A DNA stretch of 13,627 bases from JBLHRE01 sp047625765 (GTDB taxonomy: Bacteria; Bacteroidota; Bacteroidia; Flavobacteriales; JBLHRE01). Below the pieces are notes generated by a model that was not told the origin of the DNA, made no database searches, and saw nothing but the letters and a program-made list of their open reading frames with translations. Location: the NCBI GenBank assembly GCA_047625765.1, contig JBLHRE010000033.1:1-13627 (forward strand), in the 5' to 3' direction. Numbering within the stretch: the stretch's first letter is position 1; every line of letters starts with the position of its first letter. The translations under genes were made by a program, and so were the position numbers. This document shows, piece after piece, positions 7,615 to 13,627 of the stretch.

Positions 7615-9249
7615 ATGGCCTTCTTTCAATTGATTCGCAAATCAGTAGCAAATCCAAAAGATGATATTCTTGCAGGATTAACCGTTGCCTTGGCAATGAT
7701 TCCTGAAGTAGTGGCATTTGCCTTTGTGGCGCAAATCGACCCATTGGTTGCCCTATCTGGGGCATTTATTGTGGGATTAATAACGGCCATTTTTGGAGGT
7801 AGACCAGGATTGATTTCTGGAGCTGCAGGTGCCGTTGCAGTAATCTTTGTAAGTCTAATATCAGAAGGACATTCTAGAGGCTTGTTGTTCGATACTCCAG
7901 TAGATAATATGGGCTATTTCTATTTGCTAGCCACAGTTATTCTAATGGGTTTGATACAGGTCTTAGCCGGAACTTTGAAGTTGGGAAAATTTGTGCGATT
8001 GATTCCGCATCCTGTAATGTTAGGATTTGTAAACGGATTGGCCATTGTTATTTTCTTGGCGCAAGTGCGTATGTTTTCGCACAAAGAATTAAGCATAGCT
8101 GCTGATGGACTAAAGACCTACATCAATATTCCAATGGTAGGATCGGAACTAATGGTAATGCTTGGTTTGGTAGGATTAACCATGGCAATAATTTGGTTGT
8201 TGCCTAAATTAACAACCAAGGTTCCAGCTGCATTAACAGCAATATTGGTGACTACCGGAATTGTAGTTATTGGAGGAATGGATGTAAGCACCGTTGGCTC
8301 TTATATTATAGAAGGTGGCGGAACGGGTTTGAAAGGAGAGTTTCCGACACCCAATACAGACCTTTGGCACAACTTACCTATAAATCTAGAAACCTTAATG
8401 TTTATTCTTCCCTTTGCCTTTTTAGCAGCATCGGTAGGTTTAATAGAAACCTTAATGACCATGAATTTGGTGGATGATTTAACTGAAACTAAAGGTAGAG
8501 GGAATAGGGAATGTGTTGCACAAGGTGCCGGAAATATTGTAAGTGGTTTGTTTGGTGGTACAGGTGGTTGTGGTATGATTGGCCAAACTGTAATTAATAT
8601 CAATGCAGGGGGTAGAGGAAGGCTTTCTGGAATAATGATGGCCGTTACCTTATTGTCTTTTGTCTTGTTTACAGATAAGTACATAGAGCAAGTTCCAATT
8701 GCTGCTTTGATAGGAGTTATGTTTATGATGGTAATAGAAACCTTTGCTTGGTCTAGTATTCGTATTCTTAGAAAAATACCAAAATCAGATGCTTTTGTTT
8801 TGATTATTGTATCTGCTGTTACAGTAATTTTCGATTTGGCAATTGCGGTATTTGTTGGGGTAATTATCTCGGCATTGGTATTTAGCTGGGAAAATGCAAA
8901 ACGTATCCGTGCACGCAAACACGTAAAATCCGATGGTACTAAGGTTTACGAAATATGGGGTCCATTGTTCTTTGGTTCAACCACCAGTTTTATGACAAAA
9001 TTCGATGTAGCCAACGATCCCGAACTTATAGAAATTGATTTTATAGAATCTAAGGTTTCAGACCATTCGGGAGTAGAGGCCATTACCAATTTGGTAGATA
9101 AATATCAAAAAGTAGGTAAAGTGGTTGTATTGTCTCACCTAAGTGCAGACTGTAAAGTCTTAATTAAAAAGGCCAATCCAGAATTAGAGGCTGTAATTAC
9201 AGAACAAATAGATGACCCCAGATATTATGTTATGGCAGATAATGCCTAA
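7615..9249 (+). CDS. SulP/SLC26 family anion transporter with C-terminal STAS domain
   Basis: Inner-membrane transporter for an inorganic anion such as sulfate, bicarbonate or chloride. From the ATG at 7615 the protein has 544 residues. The N-terminus NPKDDILAGLTVALAMIPEV is the classic SulP opening, followed by GGRPGLISGAAGAVAV and a multi-helix transmembrane core to about residue 425. A STAS domain follows from about 443 (KVYEIWGPLFFGSTTSF) to the end, with DHSG at 483-486 at the usual phosphorylation/nucleotide-contact loop. The ILAGLTVALAMIPE and GGRPG parts recall the BicA-type SulP proteins, so bicarbonate is as plausible as sulfate; no sulfate-assimilation or carbonic-anhydrase gene is nearby to decide. 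An in-frame TTG at 7591 would add 8 residues but lies inside the promoter element. A strong terminator follows 20 bases after the stop. Confidence 0.93.
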   Translation: MAFFQLIRKSVANPKDDILAGLTVALAMIPEVVAFAFVAQIDPLVALSGAFIVGLITAIFGGRPGLISGAAGAVAVIFVSLISEGHSRGLLFDTPVDNMGYFYLLATVILMGLIQVLAGTLKLGKFVRLIPHPVMLGFVNGLAIVIFLAQVRMFSHKELSIAADGLKTYINIPMVGSELMVMLGLVGLTMAIIWLLPKLTTKVPAALTAILVTTGIVVIGGMDVSTVGSYIIEGGGTGLKGEFPTPNTDLWHNLPINLETLMFILPFAFLAASVGLIETLMTMNLVDDLTETKGRGNRECVAQGAGNIVSGLFGGTGGCGMIGQTVININAGGRGRLSGIMMAVTLLSFVLFTDKYIEQVPIAALIGVMFMMVIETFAWSSIRILRKIPKSDAFVLIIVSAVTVIFDLAIAVFVGVIISALVFSWENAKRIRARKHVKSDGTKVYEIWGPLFFGSTTSFMTKFDVANDPELIEIDFIESKVSDHSGVEAITNLVDKYQKVGKVVVLSHLSADCKVLIKKANPELEAVITEQIDDPRYYVMADNA

Positions 9250-9268
9250 ACGGGTTTGATTTTATTGT

Positions 9269-9304
9269 AAAGGCTGTCTCTATATTTGGAGGCAGCCTTT
9301 TTTT
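9269..9304 (+). terminator. strong intrinsic terminator after SulP, first copy of a 36-base repeat
   Basis: AAAGGCTG (9269-9276) pairs with CAGCCTTT (9293-9300); inside, T9277/G9292 wobble and CTCTA/TGGAG extend the stem to 14 pairs with two wobbles around the loop TATT. Seven Ts end the element. Bases 9268-9303 match 11375-11410 at 35 of 36 positions; the difference (G9288 versus A11395) turns a wobble pair into a Watson-Crick pair in the second copy. Confidence 0.93.
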
Positions 9305-9348
9305 GTTGCTTGATCATTCTGATTTCAGAATTGTAAAACAGGATACTT

Positions 9349-9386
9349 AAAAACCCTGTTTTGACTTTGTCAAGACAGGGTTTTTT
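9349..9386 (+). terminator. second, tandem hairpin terminator with no gene in front of it
   Basis: AAAAACCCTGT (9349-9359) pairs with ACAGGGTTTTT, a T9360/G9374 wobble follows, and TTGAC (9361-9365) pairs with GTCAA (9369-9373) around the loop TTT: a stem of about 17 pairs ending in six Ts. The A-run on the left means it could also stop minus-strand transcripts. Only 44 bases, with no gene, separate it from the previous terminator. Confidence 0.85.
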
Positions 9387-9440
9387 GTTTTACTTGGCTT
9401 TGTCTTCTTTGATTTCTGATTCTTTTTAATAGAAAGTATG

Positions 9441-9473
9441 TATGGAGTGGTTTTTCAAAACCATGGATCCATA
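9441..9473. repeat. imperfect dyad upstream of the secreted-protein gene
   Basis: TATGGA (9441-9446) and TCCATA (9468-9473) flank an inner dyad TGGTTTT-TC-AAAACCA (9448-9463). The two arms form a 13-pair hairpin with a one-base bulge on the left and four unpaired bases on the right. No T-run follows, so it is not a terminator. It lies about 105 bases before the ATG at 9578; an operator or leader structure is possible but unproven. A 7-base perfect inner dyad is not rare by chance in 13.6 kb. Confidence 0.35.
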
Positions 9474-9577
9474 ACATTTAAATAATCTCTTTACAATTAG
9501 TTAAAGATAGCTTATCACTAGAGTAACCTTTTTCCCTTAGAATCTGATGAATTTTGAATCAACAAAAAATAAATCAG

Positions 9578-11353
9578 ATGAAGAAAATTTTACTCTTGAA
9601 TGCCTTGTTCCTAACTGGAAGTTTGTTTGCCCAGAACATCCTTGTGAACGAACTAGGAAGATTCACAGATGGTCGAGAAGACGCATGCGAAATCAGCACC
9701 TACGATCAAACAACCAAGCGCATATTCACTACGAATTCAGCGGTAGACTCAATAGACATTATCGACTTGAGCGACATAAACGCTCCAGTTCGGATCAACC
9801 AATTGGATGTGTTGAGTTACGGGGGCGGTGTCAACAGCTTGGTGAGTTTAAACAATGGATACTTTGCTGCAGCGATTGAAGCATACGTAAAAACAGATAG
9901 TGGTTCGGTGGTTATATACGATGTGAATGGGACATTCGTTGCTTCTGTAAAAGTCGGCTTTTTGCCAGACATGATTACCTATGCTCCACTGACAAAAAAG
10001 CTGTTGGTGGCCTGTGAAGGTGAGCCCAACGATGAATACACCATCGACCCTGAAGGTTCTATAGCCATTATTGACTTATCCAATGGTGTCGATATCGTTG
10101 CCTCGAATGTGACCACGCTTGGGTTCAGCAATGCTCCAATCAACATACCTGGGTCGATTAGAAAACCAGGAACTGCTTGGTCACAGGATTTAGAGCCAGA
10201 ATACATTGCTTTTAATGCTGATGAAACCAAGGCAGTCGTAATCTGTCAGGAAAGCAATGTTTTCGTAATAATTGACCTTACAACGAACAGTATTAGCTCC
10301 TACAAAGGTTTGGGTTTCAAAGACCACTCTGTGCCTGGAAATGGCTTTGATGCCTCCGACAAAGATGGAATAATCAACATCCAAACCTGGAATGTATTGG
10401 GTGTATACCAACCTGATGCCATAGCCATGTATGAAGCTAATGGAAACGACTACATTATAACAGCGAACGAAGGTGATGGTAGAGATTATGATGGATATTC
10501 TTCAGAAACGCGTGTGGAGGATTTAGATTTGGATGTTTCCGTTTATGCTACTGGTGATTCGTTACAAAAGAGAGAAGCCTTGGGGCGACTGAAAACTTTC
10601 ACAAAGGATGTAATTGGAGACTTAAATGCAGATAATCAAGTGGAGCAAATCTATAGCTACGGGGCACGATCCTTTAGTATTTGGGACGATAATGGAGACT
10701 TGTTATGGGACTCAGGAGATGCCATCGAACAGTATTTTGCCGCTAATTACTCTGATTTTTTCAATTGCAATGATGGATTAGCTGATGAAAAAGACAAGCG
10801 AAGTGACGACAAAGGACCTGAGCCAGAGTCAGTTTGCATAGGAATAGTCGGAGGGAATACGCTGGCGTTTATCGGTCTGGAAAGACAAGGAGGTGTGTTG
10901 GTGTATAATGTAAGTAATCCATTGGCACCAACCTTCGTAACTTTCATCAACAGTTACGATTACACGAATGGCACCATGACAGACATCGGTCCAGAAGGTT
11001 TGCAGTTTATACCAGCATCAGAAAGTCACACAGGAGAAAATTTTTTAATGGTGAGTAATGAAGTGTCCGGTACGATTAGTTTTCACAGCCTAAATATCGA
11101 CAATGTAAATATCGATGAAAAAGGAAAAGAAACCATTGGAGCGTATCCAAACCCGACTAATGGAACAATAACTATTGCTGGATTAGTTGGTTCTGCAGTT
11201 CGTGTTTTTAATTTCAAAGGACAGGTTTTAATGAACACCATCTTGGAAGATGAGTCCATGGTTTTGGATTTATCGGTATTGACATCTGGGATCTATTTAC
11301 TTGAAATTATCAACGAAAATGGGATTCAATTGGACAGAATAGTGAAACTTTAA
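9578..11353 (+). CDS. secreted choice-of-anchor I family protein with T9SS C-terminal sorting domain
   Basis: Secreted or cell-surface protein of 591 residues, function unknown. MKKILLLNALFLTGSLFA|QN is a signal peptide; I take the ATG at 9578 and reject the in-frame TTG at 9554, which adds a polar stretch before it. The body is a beta-propeller-like protein of the choice-of-anchor I family: VNELGRFTDGREDACEIS, ACEGEPNDEYTIDPEGSIAI, EPEYIAFNADETKAVV, ITANEGDGRDYDGY, SYGARSFSIWD, KGPEPESV and GPEGLQFIP are its typical blocks. The end (about 521-591) is a type A sorting domain with YPNPTNG at 523-529, LSVLTSGIYLLEI and a terminal IVKL, so it should leave the cell by the type IX system. Codons appear richer in C-ending forms (AAC, ATC, GAC) than in the neighbours, and near-identical terminator repeats lie on both sides; both hint at a separate origin. 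Confidence 0.88.
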   Translation: MKKILLLNALFLTGSLFAQNILVNELGRFTDGREDACEISTYDQTTKRIFTTNSAVDSIDIIDLSDINAPVRINQLDVLSYGGGVNSLVSLNNGYFAAAIEAYVKTDSGSVVIYDVNGTFVASVKVGFLPDMITYAPLTKKLLVACEGEPNDEYTIDPEGSIAIIDLSNGVDIVASNVTTLGFSNAPINIPGSIRKPGTAWSQDLEPEYIAFNADETKAVVICQESNVFVIIDLTTNSISSYKGLGFKDHSVPGNGFDASDKDGIINIQTWNVLGVYQPDAIAMYEANGNDYIITANEGDGRDYDGYSSETRVEDLDLDVSVYATGDSLQKREALGRLKTFTKDVIGDLNADNQVEQIYSYGARSFSIWDDNGDLLWDSGDAIEQYFAANYSDFFNCNDGLADEKDKRSDDKGPEPESVCIGIVGGNTLAFIGLERQGGVLVYNVSNPLAPTFVTFINSYDYTNGTMTDIGPEGLQFIPASESHTGENFLMVSNEVSGTISFHSLNIDNVNIDEKGKETIGAYPNPTNGTITIAGLVGSAVRVFNFKGQVLMNTILEDESMVLDLSVLTSGIYLLEIINENGIQLDRIVKL

Positions 11354-11375
11354 CAAAGGAGTAAATACCTTGTTT

Positions 11376-11410
11376 AAAGGCTGTCTCTATATTTAGAGGC
11401 AGCCTTTTTT
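11376..11410 (+). terminator. strong intrinsic terminator after the T9SS cargo gene, second repeat copy
   Basis: AAAGGCTG (11376-11383) pairs with CAGCCTTT (11400-11407), then T11384/G11399 wobble and CTCTA (11385-11389) with TAGAG (11394-11398), closing on the loop TATT: a 14-pair stem with six Ts at the end. It lies 22 bases after the stop at 11353 and repeats the element at 9268-9303 with one change. Confidence 0.93.
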
Positions 11411-11422
11411 ATTTAAATATGC

Positions 11423-11451
11423 TTGTTTATTGTTTCTATGCGTTATTTTTG
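11423..11451 (+). promoter_or_regulatory. Bacteroidota-type promoter of the ppx-like gene
   Basis: TTG (11423-11425), an 18-base spacer and TATTTTTG (11444-11451) match the Bacteroidota consensus TTG-N17-23-TAnnTTTG exactly. The ATG at 11457 starts only 5 bases after the -7 element, so the transcript would begin at or next to the start codon. It sits just after the terminator at 11376-11410, so the gene is an independent unit. Confidence 0.7.
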
Positions 11452-11456
11452 GGTTG

Positions 11457-12356
11457 ATGAAATATGCAGCTATAGATATAGGTTCTAATGCGCTACGCCT
11501 TTTGATAGGCGAGGTGTGCGAAGATGAGTCAAAACTGTCTAAGGGCGTAAAGAAAATGTTATTGGTTCGAGTGCCGTTGCGTTTGGGGGCTACGGTATTT
11601 TCATCAGGAGTAATAAGCTCTGGACAAAAGCAAGATTTAATCAAATCTATGCTCTCTTTTAAATATTTAATAGAATTGTATGGGGTAAGTAGTTACAAGG
11701 CTTGTGCAACCTCTGCAATGCGCGAAGCAAGCAATGTAGCCGAAGTGCTAAAGTTGGTTCAAGAAAAATCTGATGTTGCAATAAAATTAATTTCTGGAGT
11801 AAAAGAAGCGGAACTGATTCGATCTACCTTTAAAAGCCAAGATTTTGATATTTCTAAAAATTACCTCTATTGTGATGTTGGCGGAGGAAGCACAGAACTG
11901 TCTATTTTAATAAAGGGTAAATGTGTAGAATCGGAATCGTTTCAGTTAGGAACGGTGCGTATGTTACAAGAAAAGGTAGATCTCAACGAATGGAAAAGAT
12001 TGGATGCCTGGATAAAGCATTATGCCAAAGGAAAAGAATTAATAGGACTGGGATCTGGAGGTAATATTACCAAAATCATGAAGTTGGTAGGGAATCAAGA
12101 AACCAAAATGCTTGCCTGTAGCAAAATGATTTGTTTGATAGACCAGCTTAGCAATATGACTATGGAAGAACGGATGCGAGAATATGGATTAAAAGTAGAT
12201 AGAGCCGATGTTATTATTCCGGCAGGCGCTATTTTTAAACGCGTGATGCAAGGCAGTAAAATCTCTAAGATTTTTGTGCCTAAAATTGGCTTGTCAGATG
12301 GAATTGTATTGGCGCTTAGTGAAGGTAAAATGGAAGGTGATAAAATAAGTAGTTAG
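11457..12356 (+). CDS. Ppx/GppA family phosphatase (exopolyphosphatase-like)
   Basis: Cytoplasmic ASKHA-fold phosphatase that removes terminal phosphate from polyphosphate, or hydrolyses pppGpp. From the ATG at 11457 the protein has 299 residues and covers only the two-lobed catalytic domain; E. coli Ppx and GppA are about 500, so this is the short form common in Bacteroidota. Phosphate-binding motifs are AAIDIGSNALRLLIGE (residues 4-19), ATSAMREASN, CDVGGGSTELSIL from residue 139, GLGSGGNITKI and IIPAGAIFKRVM. The in-frame TTG at 11430 would add nine residues but lies upstream of the -7 element and is rejected. The gene has its own promoter and is closed by a strong hairpin at 12379-12414. 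Sequence alone does not separate polyphosphatase from pppGpp phosphohydrolase activity. Confidence 0.94.
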   Translation: MKYAAIDIGSNALRLLIGEVCEDESKLSKGVKKMLLVRVPLRLGATVFSSGVISSGQKQDLIKSMLSFKYLIELYGVSSYKACATSAMREASNVAEVLKLVQEKSDVAIKLISGVKEAELIRSTFKSQDFDISKNYLYCDVGGGSTELSILIKGKCVESESFQLGTVRMLQEKVDLNEWKRLDAWIKHYAKGKELIGLGSGGNITKIMKLVGNQETKMLACSKMICLIDQLSNMTMEERMREYGLKVDRADVIIPAGAIFKRVMQGSKISKIFVPKIGLSDGIVLALSEGKMEGDKISS

Positions 12357-12378
12357 AACAAAGAACCTGGAATAGGAT

Positions 12379-12414
12379 AAAAATAAGCTAGAATGGATTC
12401 TGGCTTATTTTTTT
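12379..12414. terminator. strong intrinsic terminator, probably bidirectional
   Basis: AAAAATAAGC (12379-12388) pairs with GCTTATTTTT (12403-12412), a T12389/G12402 wobble follows, and AGAA (12390-12393) pairs with TTCT (12398-12401) around the loop TGGA. Ts continue to 12414 and the left arm begins with five As, so it can stop transcripts from both the ppx-like gene and the opposite strand. Confidence 0.9.
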
Positions 12415-12421
12415 ATGTGTG

Positions 12422-12847
12422 TTATATTGCCTTTGTCCGGTCGTTTGGGCAGGGTTTAAGTATGTCTTTTGCCAATTGCGGCTCATTGCTCCCTTTTAGC
12501 CACAAAACACCTTGAGCTACGTTTAAAATTACAGGTATGCGTTTTTTGATATTGTATATTTCAGACATTAGTGGATTGGTCTCTGTGGTGATTATGGCAA
12601 CACTTTTTTGGGGTTTTATCGCCACTTTGATCCTGAAATGCTTAAAGCCAGCAGAAAAAGTCAAGCAATGTTGGCTTTCTGCAGCTTTTACAAAAGAAGG
12701 CTTCTCGAACAAAAATTGCCGATTTTGCATTGAGGGTTTTGGCGTGCATTTCTGTGGCTTGCTCAATATATTTAAACCAATGTGGTACCAAACACCATTG
12801 TGCAATGCTAGGTTCTTCTGTTATTAAATGGGATAAGTAAGCATATC
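12422..12847 (-). pseudogene. broken SRAP/HMCES (YedK-like) abasic-site protease gene
   Basis: Remnant of an SOS response-associated peptidase, a protein that cross-links to abasic sites in single-stranded DNA. On the minus strand one frame reads YAYLSHLITEEPSIAQW, LVPHWFK, then EMHAKTLNAKS, matching the family's QWGLIPfW and LNARSET blocks. At an AATTTTTG run near 12716 the match moves to another frame: LFEKPSFVKAAESQHCL, then AGFKHF, then AIITTETNPLMSEIYN, KKRIPVILN and a truncated C-terminus ending TKAI at 12422. Damage includes at least one frameshift, a TGA just before the first block, no visible MC start with the catalytic Cys2, loss of the YEW/FEW block with the catalytic Glu, a deletion of several tens of residues before IITTE, and Tyr where the active-site His of the IHN block is expected. 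The gene should be inactive. Family assignment is by recognisable motifs only. Confidence 0.75.
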
Positions 12848-12866
12848 ATTGCAACATCAAATCTTC

Positions 12867-13187
12867 ATGATAAATAGAATAATCGAAACAGTAGATTCAG
12901 CAGGAATTATCCAAAAGGGTATTTATACTTACCAAGGGATGCCTCTGTAAGTATGTATTGCTTTTACAGAGCAATGGCGCTCAGCGGAATTCGCGAATTC
13001 TGTTAACTGTAATTTCTACGTTACGGATAGTTTTCCAGTAGGATTATAGCCCATTATGAAAGTAGAGAATATCCACAAAGGTGTAGACGAGGAGTTTTCA
13101 CTTTGGGAAGGTATTCCTAAATGTTCCATGTCTACTAGAAGCAATGTAATGGCCACACCCACTGCAAACCGGTCTACCAGCAAGTAG
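12867..13187 (+). pseudogene. degenerate reading frame with two in-frame stops, unidentified
   Basis: One plus frame from the ATG at 12867 runs about 107 codons with only two interruptions. It reads GIIQKGIYTYQGMPL, TAA at 12948-12950, VCIAFTEQWRSAEFANSVNC and FYVTDSFPVGL, a TAG at about 13047-13049, then PIMKVENIHKGVDEEFSLWE, GIPKCSM and a final TAG at 13185-13187. The composition is protein-like, but I do not recognise the family. The part after the second stop could stand alone as a 43-residue frame from the ATG at 13056. A competing minus-strand frame of about 80 residues covers 13018-13234 (LLVDMEHLGIPSQSENSSST), so the coding strand is uncertain. It lies between the SRAP relic and hisIE, a stretch where genes have decayed. 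Confidence 0.35.
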
Positions 13188-13232
13188 ATCCGAGCTAACA
13201 GGGAGGTGCAATGGACTATTTTAGTCGGATCT
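13186..13232. repeat. inverted repeat beyond the hisIE stop
   Basis: AGATCCGA (13186-13193) and TCGGATCT (13225-13232) are perfect 8-base inverted arms with a 31-base spacer. A smaller hairpin, GACTA-TTT-TAGTC (13214-13226), shares two bases with the right arm, so the two structures exclude each other. No T-run follows on either strand, so a terminator role for hisIE is not supported. Confidence 0.35.
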
Positions 13233-13242
13233 GTCTACTCGA

Positions 13243-13627
13243 TTATTTGCTTTTTGCTCTATTTTTTAAAACTGTCTCAATATTGTTTAAAGTAAATCCT
13301 TTAGCTTTTAACAAAACTAGATAGTGATATAGCAAGTCTGCAGCTTCATTTTTAAATAAATCAGCATCATTGTCTTTGGCCTCAATAACTAATTCTACAG
13401 CTTCTTCTCCCACTTTTTGAGCTACTTTGTTTATTCCTGCTCTATATAGTTGGTTGGTATAAGAGGTATCATCATTAGAATCTATCTTTTGGTTTATAGT
13501 TTGCTCTAATTCATATAAAAACCCTTTTGGTGTTTCTTCGGCAAAACAAGATGTTGTTCCTTTATGACAAGTTGGGCCAATTGGCTCTACTTTAATTAAA
13601 AGGGTATCGTCATCACAATCTAATTTA
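13243..13627 (-). CDS. hisIE: bifunctional phosphoribosyl-AMP cyclohydrolase/phosphoribosyl-ATP pyrophosphohydrolase, N-terminus cut
   Basis: Carries out the second and third steps of histidine synthesis in the cytoplasm. Only the last 128 codons are in the window, read from the minus strand to the TAA at 13245-13243. The visible N-terminal part is the end of the HisI cyclohydrolase domain: LDCDDDTLLIKV (metal-binding Asp cluster) and GPTCHKGTTSCF (zinc-binding cysteines). The rest is the HisE domain: FLYELEQTINQKI, QKVGEEAVELVIEAK with the acidic metal-binding motif, and NEAADLLYHLLVLL. The fusion is intact in what can be seen. In Bacteroidota hisIE is often the last gene of the his operon, and here it is followed by gene-poor DNA, which fits. 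No terminator is visible just after its stop. Confidence 0.96.
   Translation of the reverse strand, partial: KLDCDDDTLLIKVEPIGPTCHKGTTSCFAEETPKGFLYELEQTINQKIDSNDDTSYTNQLYRAGINKVAQKVGEEAVELVIEAKDNDADLFKNEAADLLYHYLVLLKAKGFTLNNIETVLKNRAKSK

Noticed and set aside
8301..8918. Long minus-strand open frame of 205 codons inside the SulP gene
   Set aside because: Antisense shadow of a clear transporter gene; its composition is that of reversed membrane-protein codons.
9547..9879. Plus-strand frame rich in Arg and His overlapping the start of the secreted-protein gene
   Set aside because: It is an out-of-frame reading of the choice-of-anchor I gene, whose frame has a signal peptide and family motifs.
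11430..11432. TTG as the start of the ppx-like gene
   Set aside because: It lies upstream of the -7 element; the ATG at 11457 puts the first phosphate motif at its usual position.
12537..12827. Plus-strand open frame of 96 codons with a hydrophobic start
   Set aside because: It lies antisense to the SRAP relic, whose minus-strand translation matches known family blocks; the plus frame resembles nothing.
12987..13000. Perfect 14-base palindrome GAATTCGCGAATTC, a candidate operator
   Set aside because: About one perfect 14-base palindrome is expected by chance in a window of this size, and it sits in a degenerate frame with no promoter beside it.
1..13627. CRISPR arrays, tRNA, rRNA, tmRNA, insertion sequences, phage genes, toxin-antitoxin pairs
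   Set aside because: No regularly spaced repeats, RNA gene landmarks, transposase motifs or small paired genes could be found by reading both strands.

Overview
The window looks like a chromosomal segment from the phylum Bacteroidota, probably a Flavobacteriia/Sphingobacteriia-like lineage. Supports are AT-rich coding, start codons without obvious Shine-Dalgarno sequences, promoter elements of the Bacteroidota TAnnTTTG type (best at 11423-11451 and 7586-7593), a secreted protein ending in a type A sorting domain of the type IX secretion system (T9SS), and an outer-membrane protein with the TPR / beta-propeller / regulatory-like / OmpA layout of the T9SS protein PorE.

Layout. 1-1182 (minus): hutI, histidine degradation, cut by the window edge. 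1312-5745 (plus): a tight cluster of aroC (chorismate synthase), an acidic amino acid/dicarboxylate:cation symporter and a PorE-like OmpA-family protein, with gaps of 9 and 6 bases, probably one transcript. 5746-6651: no intact gene; a weak hairpin and a decayed reading frame. 6652-7542: MscS-type mechanosensitive channel. 7615-9249: SulP/SLC26 anion transporter with a STAS domain. 9250-9577: two strong terminators in tandem and an unexplained dyad. 9578-11353: secreted choice-of-anchor I family protein with a T9SS sorting domain, bracketed by two near-identical terminator repeats. 11457-12356: Ppx/GppA phosphatase with a promoter nearly touching its start codon. 12357-13242: a strong terminator, a broken SRAP/HMCES (YedK-like) gene on the minus strand and a degenerate plus-strand frame. 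13243-13627 (minus): C-terminal part of hisIE, histidine biosynthesis, cut by the window edge.

How it fits together. Most genes are housekeeping (histidine breakdown and synthesis, chorismate, ion and osmotic balance, polyphosphate/ppGpp-related phosphatase). Two genes point to the cell surface: the PorE-like protein and the T9SS cargo. I see no CRISPR array, phage, transposase, toxin-antitoxin pair or obvious new defence system. The most unusual structure is the roughly 2.07-kb stretch bracketed by duplicated terminators (about 9268-11410), which looks like a cassette that could have been gained, or could be lost, by recombination between the repeats. The two gene-poor stretches both hold decayed genes.
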